Source: Paenibacillus nuruki
GTDB taxonomy: Bacteria > Bacillota > Bacilli > Paenibacillales > Paenibacillaceae
DNA length: 64,000 nt
Assembly: GCF_001721045.1 (NCBI RefSeq)
Contig: NZ_MDER01000031.1
Coordinates: 124,001-188,000 of the forward strand
Direction of reading: 5' to 3'
The translations under genes and the position numbers were made by a program. The notes below the pieces were generated by a model. That model was not told where the DNA came from and searched no databases. It saw only the letters and a program-made list of their open reading frames with translations. This document shows, piece by piece, positions 30,449 to 38,147 of this stretch (positions within the stretch are counted from its first letter, which is position 1; each line of letters begins with the position of its first letter).

Positions 30449-31747
30449 ATGAAAAAATCAGGTATCTTACTTTCTTCTTTGCTACTGGTGACGACCCTTT
30501 TATCTGCTTGTGGTAACTCTACCGATTCTTCTTCTGCTTCAGGTGGAAGTGGAGCCAATGACAAAGTAACGTTAACAGTTACCCACTATATGGTGGAGAA
30601 GCCCAAAGTCGATACATTTAAAAAATTAACCGACCGGTTTACGGAGTTGAATCCCAATATTACGTTCGATGTGCAAGTCATGCCTGTGGATAAATACAAT
30701 GACAATATCAAAATGAAAGTGGCTGCAAGCGATGTACCTGATATTATTTTCGGTCGTCCGCAAGGTATGGTCGATATTACCAAAGCAGGTGCTTTTCTAG
30801 ACCTTACCAATGAACCTTTTATTCAAAAAGTAAATAAAGATTATCTCCCCAACGTTTCCTACGATGGCAAAGTATACGGATTACCTACTGATCTAATGAC
30901 CAACGCTGTCATCTACAACAAAGATTTATTCAAAAAAGCAGGCGTAGAAGTTCCTAAAACATACTCTGAATTAGTGAAAGTAGCACAAACGTTACAATCC
31001 AAAGATATCACTCCTTTTGCCGCTTCATGGAAAGATGGCGCTTCATATATGAGCTTTATGTGGCCTGATATGTGGGGTAATTTGCTTAAAGACAATCCTG
31101 ATTATGCAGGCAAAATGATGGCAGGAGAGACTACTTTTGCAGCGATTCCGGGTTACAAAGATTTCTTGACTCGTGTAAATACACTTAGTTCTTTTGCTAA
31201 CAAAGATGCTGCTGATATTGATTATGATCGTTCGCTTCAGTATTTTGCTCAAGGTAAAGCGGCAATGGATATTATGGGTAGCTTTGCTATTGGAACGATT
31301 CGTAGCTATAACCCTGAAGGTAATTTCGGTGTCTTTATGTATCCAGCAACAGATACGCCTGAGAATAATGTCATGACTTACTCTACAGATGATACATGGA
31401 TGATCGGTGCTCAATCCAAAAACCTAGATGCCGCTAAAAAATTCTTAGAATTTATGGCATCTGATGAAGGTGCTCAAATCTGGGCAGATGGCGTACAGAC
31501 ACTAAGCGCAATCTCAGCAGATATCAAACCAGCCAAACAAGATCCAATCTCTGAAGAATTTCAAACAATCTTCAAAACCGGCAAAGTTGTTAACAATCAG
31601 GTTAAACCTCTCTGGTACGGACAATATGATGATACATGGCAAAAAGATTTAACATTCTTCCTTGTCTCTGATCCTGCAACACGTAGCGTCGATGAATTGC
31701 TACAAAAATTAGATGCTGATTTCGCTCGAATCAACAAAATGAATTAA
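30449..31747 (+). CDS. Extracellular sugar-binding lipoprotein of an ABC importer
   Basis: 432 residues. The signal peptide ends in the lipobox LSAC with the lipidated Cys at residue 21, followed by a Ser/Gly linker and a type-1 periplasmic-binding fold (VDTFKKLTDRFTELNPNI, GKVYGLPTDLMTNAVIYNKDLF, MGSFAIGTIRSYNPEGNFGV). It is anchored outside the membrane and delivers sugar to the two permeases that follow. The ATG follows TTTGGAGG. No ATPase gene lies nearby, as is usual for systems that use the shared MsmX-type ATPase. Arabino-oligosaccharides are a likely substrate, judged from the GH43 gene and the AraR-like regulator. Confidence 0.93.
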   Translation: MKKSGILLSSLLLVTTLLSACGNSTDSSSASGGSGANDKVTLTVTHYMVEKPKVDTFKKLTDRFTELNPNITFDVQVMPVDKYNDNIKMKVAASDVPDIIFGRPQGMVDITKAGAFLDLTNEPFIQKVNKDYLPNVSYDGKVYGLPTDLMTNAVIYNKDLFKKAGVEVPKTYSELVKVAQTLQSKDITPFAASWKDGASYMSFMWPDMWGNLLKDNPDYAGKMMAGETTFAAIPGYKDFLTRVNTLSSFANKDAADIDYDRSLQYFAQGKAAMDIMGSFAIGTIRSYNPEGNFGVFMYPATDTPENNVMTYSTDDTWMIGAQSKNLDAAKKFLEFMASDEGAQIWADGVQTLSAISADIKPAKQDPISEEFQTIFKTGKVVNNQVKPLWYGQYDDTWQKDLTFFLVSDPATRSVDELLQKLDADFARINKMN

Positions 31748-31786
31748 TCGTAAGTATCCTATTCTAACTAATCTGGTGGTGATCTC

Positions 31787-32644
31787 GTGACCCGTAAGTA
31801 CAAAGACGAACTGCTCAAGTTCACCTTTATCGTTCCTGCTTTACTTTTCTTTTGCCTTGTTGTTGTGTTCCCTTTCTTTCGTGGAGTCAATATTGCTTTT
31901 ACTAACTGGAACGGGATTGATATGTCTTACGATTATGTAGGTTTGCACAATCTCAAATTATTATTTACCGATACAGAGCTATTGAATCCGATTAAAAACA
32001 CACTGTTTTTTGCGATCTTTACGACCGTATTTATCAATGTGATCGGACTTGGTCTGGCAGTTGCGCTAAATACTAAGTTCCCGGGCGTTAATTTGCTCAA
32101 AAGCTTTATATTTATGCCGATGGTGATCAGCCTGGTGCTAGCTGCTATTATCTGGCGTTATATTTACAGCGATATTTTCCCAACGATTTTCCATACCGAT
32201 GGAGGATTATTGGGAAATCCGACTACCGTTATGCTAGGCATTTCGATTATTAGTGTCTGGAAAGAAGTCGGTCTGGCAATGGTCATCTATTACGCAGGAC
32301 TACAGACCATTCCCAAAGATATGTACGAATCAGCGCATATTGATGGAGCTGGCAGTTGGATTCAATTTTCCAAAATTACAGTTCCTTTGTTAATGCCTGC
32401 TTTCACGTATTGTATTCCGCTCTGGATCGGTACAGGATTACGACAATTTGATTATCCGATGGTCGCTACGAAAGGCGGCCCGGGTACATCATCCGAGACA
32501 CTGGCTATGTATGTGTATAATTATGAGTTTCCTTATTTCAAAGCCGGTTACGGGCAGATGGCAGCTCTTATGTTATTCTTCTTTATTTTGATCGTAACTG
32601 TGTTTGTCACTAACTATTTCCGGAGAAGAGAGGTGGAATATTGA
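31787..32644 (+). CDS. Sugar ABC transporter permease (MalF type)
   Basis: 285 residues with six predicted membrane segments. The EAA loop DMYESAHIDGAGSWIQFSKI, which contacts the ATPase, is near residue 185. The start is a GTG behind GGTGGTGA. Its stop overlaps the next start by 4 bases (TTGA), coupling it to the second permease. Membrane partner of the lipoprotein encoded just upstream. Confidence 0.93.
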   Translation: MTRKYKDELLKFTFIVPALLFFCLVVVFPFFRGVNIAFTNWNGIDMSYDYVGLHNLKLLFTDTELLNPIKNTLFFAIFTTVFINVIGLGLAVALNTKFPGVNLLKSFIFMPMVISLVLAAIIWRYIYSDIFPTIFHTDGGLLGNPTTVMLGISIISVWKEVGLAMVIYYAGLQTIPKDMYESAHIDGAGSWIQFSKITVPLLMPAFTYCIPLWIGTGLRQFDYPMVATKGGPGTSSETLAMYVYNYEFPYFKAGYGQMAALMLFFFILIVTVFVTNYFRRREVEY

Positions 32645-33504
32645 ATACTTCGGTTCCGATTGTACGAGTCAAAGAAACGTCAAAACGTCGCTTTCCCAAG
32701 TTAATCCGAATTATTATGTTGTATATTATCGCGATTTTGTTTTTATTTCCGTTTTATATCGCTATCGTGTATTCGATTAAGACACCCATCGAAACGGCTC
32801 AAAGTCCACTGGCTTTTCCAACACATATTGCATGGTCCAATTACAGTGATGCGATCGCCGCTTCTAACTTTTTTCTTGCTTTACGCAACAGTGTGCTGAC
32901 GACTATTGGCACCGTATTATTAACGATCACCGTCTGTTCGATGGCGGCTTATATGATCGCACGTAACAACAATCGCTTTTATAACTTTTTCTATTATCTG
33001 TTTATGTCTAGTATTATGTTGCCTTTTCAAGTATTGATGTTCCCTCTGTACAAAACGTGGACAGAACTGCATTTGCTCAACACGATTCCCGGTCTAATTA
33101 TTGCATTAACCGGTGTACAGATAGGATATTTCGCTTTCTTGTATGTAGGTTTTATTAAGACAGTTCCACGCGAATTAGAAGAATCAGCAATGTTAGATGG
33201 CGCATCCAGATATCGGACATTTTTCAGTATTATTTTCCCGCTACTGAAGCCAATTAATTCAACCATTCTGGTATTAAGCGCGCTTGGAGCTTGGAATGAT
33301 TTTGTCGTCTCGATGATTATCGTTCAGAAAAAAGAAGCTTCCACCTTACCATTAGTTCAGTTCCAATTTTTCGGAGAATACACATCAGAGATTAATATGG
33401 CATTTGCAGCCATTATTTTATCTATGATCCCGATTATGGTGTTCTATCTTTTCGCACAGAAATACATTATCGGTGGCGTCACCGCTGGTGCAGTCAAAGG
33501 ATAA
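32641..33504 (+). CDS. Sugar ABC transporter permease (MalG type)
   Basis: 287 residues with six predicted membrane segments. The EAA loop ELEESAMLDGASRYRTFFSI is near residue 180, and the C-terminus IIGGVTAGAVKG is typical of MalG-type subunits. The start is a TTG overlapping the preceding stop by 4 bases. It completes the importer and is followed after 51 bases by the GH43 gene in the same orientation. Confidence 0.93.
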   Translation: MNTSVPIVRVKETSKRRFPKLIRIIMLYIIAILFLFPFYIAIVYSIKTPIETAQSPLAFPTHIAWSNYSDAIAASNFFLALRNSVLTTIGTVLLTITVCSMAAYMIARNNNRFYNFFYYLFMSSIMLPFQVLMFPLYKTWTELHLLNTIPGLIIALTGVQIGYFAFLYVGFIKTVPRELEESAMLDGASRYRTFFSIIFPLLKPINSTILVLSALGAWNDFVVSMIIVQKKEASTLPLVQFQFFGEYTSEINMAFAAIILSMIPIMVFYLFAQKYIIGGVTAGAVKG

Positions 33505-33555
33505 TCAGTGCATATCAGTCCCAACACACTATGGATTATATAAAGGAGTCTTGAG

Positions 33556-34584
33556 ATGGATACTCAATCTTCACCTACTTCTTCATCCACAACCACTTAC
33601 CGCAATCCGATTATTGAACAACGTGCCGATCCGTGGGTGTATCGACATACCGATGATTATTATTATTTTACCGGCTCTGTGCCTTCTTTTGATTATATAG
33701 AGCTTCGGCGGGCTACCCATATTCAAGGTCTTGCAGATGCAGAACCTGTTATCGTATGGCGTAAGCCGGATACAGGGCCGATGAGCCATTTAATCTGGGC
33801 TCCTGAAATTCATTATATTCATCAGAAATGGTATATCTATTTTGCCGCAGCCGCTACAGACGAGATTGTCGATGGGCTTTTCCAGCATCGTATGTTTGTA
33901 CTGGAAAATGATCATCCTAATCCGCTGGAAGGTACTTGGGTAGAAAAAGGACAAATCATGACACCTTGGGATACATTTGCTCTAGATGCGACTACATTTA
34001 TACATCAAGATCAGCAATATCTATTATGGGCGCAAAAAGAACCTGAAATCGATGGTAACTCTAATCTTTATCTATCTATAATGGATAATCCTTGGACGTT
34101 AAAAGGTACGCCAACCAGACTCAGTATTCCCGAACTATCATGGGAATGTATCGGATTCAAAGTCAATGAAGGCCCTGCTTTTTTACGCAAACAAGATCAA
34201 TTATTTATCAGTTATTCTGCCAGCGCTACTGATCATCATTATTGTATGGGACTACTTACTGCTGATATTCATAGCGATATTCTAAATGCAGCATCATGGA
34301 TCAAAAGTGATCAACCCGTTTTTGGTACAGCCGAAGCCCATTCTCAGTATGGCCCCGGACATAATTGCTTCACAGTATCAGAAGATGGACAACAGGATGT
34401 CATGATCTATCATGCTCGTAATTACAAAGAAATTTCAGGTAATCCATTATACGATCCGAACCGTCATATGCGTGCTCAGATCATTCATTGGAATGCAGAC
34501 CATACCCCGAATTTTGGTGTACCTGTAGCCGATCACATCTCTACAGATCAAACAGCATCTGTAGATCACGCTAAAGAAAGCTAA
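33556..34584 (+). CDS. Glycoside hydrolase family 43, probable alpha-L-arabinofuranosidase
   Basis: Inverting five-bladed beta-propeller hydrolase of 342 residues with a single catalytic domain. The three acidic residues expected for GH43 are in RADPWVYRH (base Asp near 23), FALDATTF (Asp near 140) and VNEGPAFL (acid Glu near 203). No signal peptide, so it acts inside the cell on imported oligosaccharides. The ATG follows AAAGGAG. It is last in an operon with an ABC importer beside an AraR-like regulator, so release of L-arabinose is more likely than of xylose, although GH43 contains both activities. Confidence 0.9.
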   Translation: MDTQSSPTSSSTTTYRNPIIEQRADPWVYRHTDDYYYFTGSVPSFDYIELRRATHIQGLADAEPVIVWRKPDTGPMSHLIWAPEIHYIHQKWYIYFAAAATDEIVDGLFQHRMFVLENDHPNPLEGTWVEKGQIMTPWDTFALDATTFIHQDQQYLLWAQKEPEIDGNSNLYLSIMDNPWTLKGTPTRLSIPELSWECIGFKVNEGPAFLRKQDQLFISYSASATDHHYCMGLLTADIHSDILNAASWIKSDQPVFGTAEAHSQYGPGHNCFTVSEDGQQDVMIYHARNYKEISGNPLYDPNRHMRAQIIHWNADHTPNFGVPVADHISTDQTASVDHAKES

Positions 34585-34623
34585 ATAAATATCATTCTTG
34601 TATTCTAAGTAAAACCAGTCTCC

Positions 34624-34663
34624 TCTATATTACTGAGAGTATGCAGTGATATAGAGGTTTTTG
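34624..34663. terminator. Bidirectional intrinsic terminator
   Basis: CCTCTATAT (34624-34632) and ATATAGAGG (34651-34659) form a perfect stem followed by TTTTT. It ends the arabinoside operon and lies near the end of the convergent LysE-type gene. Confidence 0.8.
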
Positions 34664-34709
34664 GTGATTTATTGGCACGCCTTGAATCTTCGATAGTAGT
34701 ATCTCTGAT

Positions 34710-35330
34710 CTAAAATGCTCCGAATACATAACGATACAAAAGAAACAAAGCAATCCCCCAGATCATTACTGCTGAACATTTATTCAACAAAGGCAACCAC
34801 TTCCCTGATTGATCCAGTCGACCTACCCAATGCCCACTAACTGCTAAACCTACAAACCATACCCATGACACGATAATACATGTGATTGTAAAAACAAATT
34901 TATCGCTTCCTTCATAAGGTAGCGAGCTAATACCAATCACACCAATGGTATCTAACAACGCATGTGGATTGAGTAAAGACACTGATAAAGCAAAAACAAT
35001 CTGTTTGCGGATGGATAAGGCATTACGATTCCCTTGTTCAGCCTGAATACTACTCCTCCATGTGATATACCCCATATATAGAAGAAACACGATTCCACCG
35101 ATCATTAATACATGCTTAATCCACGGCAGACCAAGCACTAATAAAGAGACTCCACCTACAGCCAGACTGATCAGCAATGTGTCACATACCCCTGCTGTAA
35201 TAACCGCTGGCAAAGCCCGCCAGAATCGACGTTGCACCATTCCTTGTTGAAAAATAAAAATATTTTGTACACCTAAAGGCAAAATAAGCCCCAATGCTAA
35301 TAACAAAGCATGCATGATAATCCCAACCAT
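34710..35330 (-). CDS. LysE/ArgO-family amino acid exporter
   Basis: 206 residues with about six hydrophobic segments. The opening MHALLLALGLILPLGVQNIFIF and the middle SLLNPHALLDTIGVIG are typical of the LysE/YisU basic-amino-acid exporters. AAAGGAGATTAAAT precedes the ATG at 35330; an upstream in-frame start at 35354 lacks a ribosome site. It stands alone, and the exact substrate is not known. Confidence 0.88.
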   Translation of the reverse strand: MVGIIMHALLLALGLILPLGVQNIFIFQQGMVQRRFWRALPAVITAGVCDTLLISLAVGGVSLLVLGLPWIKHVLMIGGIVFLLYMGYITWRSSIQAEQGNRNALSIRKQIVFALSVSLLNPHALLDTIGVIGISSLPYEGSDKFVFTITCIIVSWVWFVGLAVSGHWVGRLDQSGKWLPLLNKCSAVMIWGIALFLLYRYVFGAF

Positions 35331-35482
35331 ATTTAATCTCCTTTCGCTTGCCAATTGAAGTTTACCAATGAGTAAGAAATATTTTATTATATTAACCCTG
35401 TTATTATCTCACTTACTTATTTACTGTGCCTACTATCAATGATACTATTAGCAGTAACTTCAATTTTTAATGATATCTATGG

Positions 35483-35568
35483 AAAAAAGCAAACCATTCG
35501 AAAGAATGGGACGCAAAGTGTGGAGTCTAACGAGTATAGATCACTATACTTCTATGATTGTCCTACCG
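35483..35568 (+). ncRNA. Cyclic di-GMP-I (GEMM) riboswitch, divergent copy
   Basis: The conserved core is present: GCAAACC, then the P2 hairpin CATTC-GAAA-GAATG with its GAAA tetraloop, then GGGACGCAAAG, a second hairpin, and the closing CCTACCG. The second arm departs from the usual GCCAGnnACCG form, so this copy is more diverged than the two at 36361-36604. The final bases of the aptamer run into the following terminator stem, so ligand binding and termination may exclude each other. It lies upstream of the sortase gene. Confidence 0.8.
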
Positions 35569-35593
35569 CCCCGAACATATATCGGGGCTTTTT
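35568..35593 (+). terminator. Expression-platform terminator of the sortase riboswitch
   Basis: GCCCCGA and TCGGGGC form a 7-bp GC-rich stem with a 7-base loop, followed by TTTTT. It begins on the last base of the c-di-GMP aptamer and lies 43 bases before the sortase start, so it can switch transcription of that gene. Confidence 0.85.
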
Positions 35594-35635
35594 CTGCGTT
35601 TTATTATATACAACTAGAGATACGGAGTGATGATA

Positions 35636-36280
35636 ATGAAAAAGTGGTCTTATGTATTCATTTTGCTAGGGATTATAATACTTGCTTATCCACAAGTGAA
35701 TGAATGGTATTCGGATTGGCAACAAAGTCGCTTATTAGATGAAGCTGAAAATGAAGCTATGGCACAATCGACTGCTCAACCTACTAATTTACAAAGTGGA
35801 TATGCCAAAGTCAATCATCTGCTCAATGAAGAAAGCGAATCATCAACTACGGCTCCTCCACCGGTACAAGGAGAGATCCTCGGTATTATTACTATTGATA
35901 AGATTGATGTGAAATTACCGATAGTAGAAGGAGCAACTCGTGAGAATATGCGTAGTGCAGCTGTACACATTTCCGAAACCGATCAATTAGGTGAAAAAGG
36001 AAACTTCGCCATTGCAGCTCATCGTGCTCACAAATATGGACGATTATTTAACCGTTTAAATGAAATAAAAGTAGGCGATATTATAAAAATTGAGTCTAGG
36101 GGTACACTTTTCGAATATAAAACCGATAATATAAGTATAGTGGAACCTACTGACGTATCAGTATTAGAAAGTAATCCGAATCGTGAAGAAATCACGCTGG
36201 TTACTTGTGATCCTCTAGTCAATCCGACTCATAGACTTATTATCCATGCCGAGCGCATATCGACAAATATTTCTAGTTGA
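35636..36280 (+). CDS. Class D sortase
   Basis: Membrane-bound transpeptidase that attaches surface proteins to the cell wall, 214 residues. An N-terminal membrane anchor (YVFILLGIIILAYPQV) is followed by a low-complexity stalk and the sortase beta-barrel. The catalytic His is in AAHRAH near 127, the Cys in LVTCDPL near 190 and the Arg in HRLI near 199. In-frame GTG and ATG codons lie just upstream, but CGGAG favours the ATG at 35636. A c-di-GMP riboswitch with a terminator precedes it, so surface anchoring is tied to the motile/sessile signal. No LPXTG substrate gene is seen nearby. Confidence 0.92.
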   Translation: MKKWSYVFILLGIIILAYPQVNEWYSDWQQSRLLDEAENEAMAQSTAQPTNLQSGYAKVNHLLNEESESSTTAPPPVQGEILGIITIDKIDVKLPIVEGATRENMRSAAVHISETDQLGEKGNFAIAAHRAHKYGRLFNRLNEIKVGDIIKIESRGTLFEYKTDNISIVEPTDVSVLESNPNREEITLVTCDPLVNPTHRLIIHAERISTNISS

Positions 36281-36360
36281 TTTTTCTTGATTTAATGATA
36301 TTATAGTAAATGTGAACCACAAGTAACTTTTAAGGTTTAGGATTTTTTAACACTAACCAT

Positions 36361-36470
36361 AAAAGCTTCAGCACGATAATGGCAAACCTGTCGAAAGACT
36401 GGGACGCAAAGCTAAAGGGCCTTACCTCTTAGAGGTTGGCAGCCAGCCACCGAATGAAGAAGCTTTTTCT
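36361..36470 (+). ncRNA. Cyclic di-GMP-I (GEMM) riboswitch, tandem copy 1
   Basis: Canonical class I aptamer with GGCAAACC, CTGTC-GAAA-GACTGG, GACGCAAAGC and the closing GGCAGCCAGCCACCG. The flanking AAAAGCTTC (36361-36369) pairs with GAAGCTTTT near 36468-36476, extending P1 directly into a T-rich tract. In that form P1 itself could work as a terminator stem when ligand is bound. It is the first of two aptamers before a secreted transglutaminase gene. Confidence 0.93.
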
Positions 36471-36523
36471 TATACTCTCAATATCCTTTTTATGTAATAT
36501 ATGCAAATTTAAACTAAAATTCA

Positions 36524-36604
36524 AACGATAACGGCAAACCTGTCGAAAGACTGGGACGCAAAGCTAAAGGGCCTTGTATACATGGCAGCCAGCTACCGAA
36601 AGGA
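36524..36604 (+). ncRNA. Cyclic di-GMP-I (GEMM) riboswitch, tandem copy 2
   Basis: Second class I aptamer. It shares 43 identical bases with copy 1, from GGCAAACC to GGGCCTT, but has a shorter second arm, ending GGCAGCCAGCTACCG. The closing helix runs straight into the AAAGGAA ribosome site of the next gene, whose ATG is at 36614. This copy therefore probably controls translation, while copy 1 may act on transcription. Confidence 0.93.
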
Positions 36605-36613
36605 ATAATTCTC

Positions 36614-37426
36614 ATGAAAAAACTTTTGCTAACTTGCTTGACAGCATTCACTCTTATCTCTTTCGCTCCGACGCATACTTATGCATCTACAACAACTACT
36701 ACTGACTCTTGGTTAGACACTTCAACAGTAAGCGAAGGCTTTATCGCCGTTCACTATAATGCACCTTCTCACACTCGTACTAAATTAATGATCAGCAAAA
36801 ACGATGTGAACTACACTTACGATCTTAACGCTTCTCAATCCGATTCTTCTTTCCCTTTACAACTAGGTAATGGAACATACAATGTAACGATCCTTGAGAA
36901 CACATCAGGTAACAGCTACAAAAAAATCCAAGGTGATTCTCTTGAAATGAACCTTGACGACTCAAATGCTGTCTATCTTGCTTCCACTCAAAATGTAGAT
37001 TGGAAAAATGCTCCTGCTTTAATCAGCAAAGCACAACAATTGACTAAAAACGCTACAACAGACGAGCAAAAAGCTCAAGCCATCTACAACTACATTACAA
37101 CTAACGTAAAATATGATTATAAATTTGCTAGTGCATTACCTGCTGTATATGTACCTGATGCAGCAAATACATTAGTATCTAACACAGGCATCTGCTATGA
37201 TTATGCTTCTCTAAATGCAGCAATGCTTCGTAGCGTAGGTGTTCCTACTAAATTGGTTATGGGTAACTCTACTAACGTTAAAGAATATCATGCTTGGAAC
37301 GAAGTTTTCTTGAATGGTCAATGGGTAACAGTAGATACAACTATCGATGCAACACTTAAACAAAACGGTAAAACAACTACTTTGACTAAACCTGCTTCTC
37401 AATACAAAGCAGTTAAAACGTACTAA
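36614..37426 (+). CDS. Secreted transglutaminase-like protein
   Basis: 270 residues. A Sec signal peptide (KKLLLTCLTAFTLISFAPTHTYA) is followed by an N-terminal beta domain of about 100 residues and a transglutaminase-like papain-fold domain. The Cys-His-Asp triad is visible in NTGICYDYASL (Cys near 193), EYHAWNEVFL (His near 225) and WVTVDTT (Asp near 241). It is exported and may cross-link or hydrolyse wall or matrix proteins. Two tandem c-di-GMP riboswitches precede it and a riboswitch-controlled sortase is just upstream, so both probably belong to a c-di-GMP-dependent surface programme. Confidence 0.87.
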   Translation: MKKLLLTCLTAFTLISFAPTHTYASTTTTTDSWLDTSTVSEGFIAVHYNAPSHTRTKLMISKNDVNYTYDLNASQSDSSFPLQLGNGTYNVTILENTSGNSYKKIQGDSLEMNLDDSNAVYLASTQNVDWKNAPALISKAQQLTKNATTDEQKAQAIYNYITTNVKYDYKFASALPAVYVPDAANTLVSNTGICYDYASLNAAMLRSVGVPTKLVMGNSTNVKEYHAWNEVFLNGQWVTVDTTIDATLKQNGKTTTLTKPASQYKAVKTY

Positions 37427-37474
37427 TCCTACAAATACAATATTCATCCTAAATGAATATTCATACAGTATAAA

Positions 37475-37512
37475 AAAGAGGAACTGATCTCAACAATAAT
37501 CAGTTCCTCTTT
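37475..37512. terminator. Bidirectional intrinsic terminator
   Basis: A perfect 14-bp inverted repeat (AAAGAGGAACTGAT with its complement at 37499-37512) with T runs on both strands. It separates the transglutaminase gene from the leftward formate dehydrogenase operon. Confidence 0.9.
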
Positions 37513-37580
37513 TTTTCTTGTGTTATTTACAGGTTTATTTGCATTTATTTAACGATTATTGATAGATGAAAATTTATCTA

Positions 37581-38147
37581 TTATGAGCTTTGAGGCGGTT
37601 CTTTTTTACTGAGTTCTCCACCCATCGCTTTAAGAAACTGTAATCCCACTGATAAAGACGATCGAACATCAGGATCACGCATCATTCCGAGTAATCCTAG
37701 CACCCCTGGTGGATGATCATCTGAATGACTGTTCTTTTTACCCACTTTAGAAGGTTTATCAGTCTCATAGATTTTTTGCGAAGGATCAGCTTGTAGGTCT
37801 CCAAGGTGATCTAATCCAGCCCCTAAAGCTTTGATCAGCTTCTCTAGTTCTTTTGGATCAAGCTTTCCTAATACTTGAACCAGTGTAAATGCATTTTTGA
37901 TCAGTGGTGGTAAATTCATGCCTTCAATCATATCGATACCTATAGCTCCAATAGGGACTCTATTTTTGAGTGCAGCATCTGCAATATCCAATACACCTGC
38001 TCGATCGAGTTCTTTGACAATCTCCAGCATTTTCAAGATTGATTCTGTATTTTCAGTTAATGCTTTGATCAGTAGACCTAGTAATTGGGCTTGAATTTCG
38101 GCTTCTGTTGGAATATGACGTTCGATCTGCTTAATAGGTCTCGCCAT
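37581..38147 (-). CDS. DUF1641 protein associated with formate dehydrogenase (YrhD-like)
   Basis: 188 residues of the DUF1641 family, an accessory protein found next to YrhE-type formate dehydrogenases. It is helical, with the conserved stretch LDRAGVLDIADAALKNRV and a C-terminal GVLGLLGMMRDPDVRSSLSVGLQFLKAMG. AAGGAGCG places the start at 38147 rather than 38180. It overlaps the end of the dehydrogenase gene by 17 bases in another frame, so the two are co-translated. Its biochemical role is not established; a maturation or electron-transfer partner is a guess from context. Confidence 0.85.
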   Translation of the reverse strand: MARPIKQIERHIPTEAEIQAQLLGLLIKALTENTESILKMLEIVKELDRAGVLDIADAALKNRVPIGAIGIDMIEGMNLPPLIKNAFTLVQVLGKLDPKELEKLIKALGAGLDHLGDLQADPSQKIYETDKPSKVGKKNSHSDDHPPGVLGLLGMMRDPDVRSSLSVGLQFLKAMGGELSKKEPPQSS

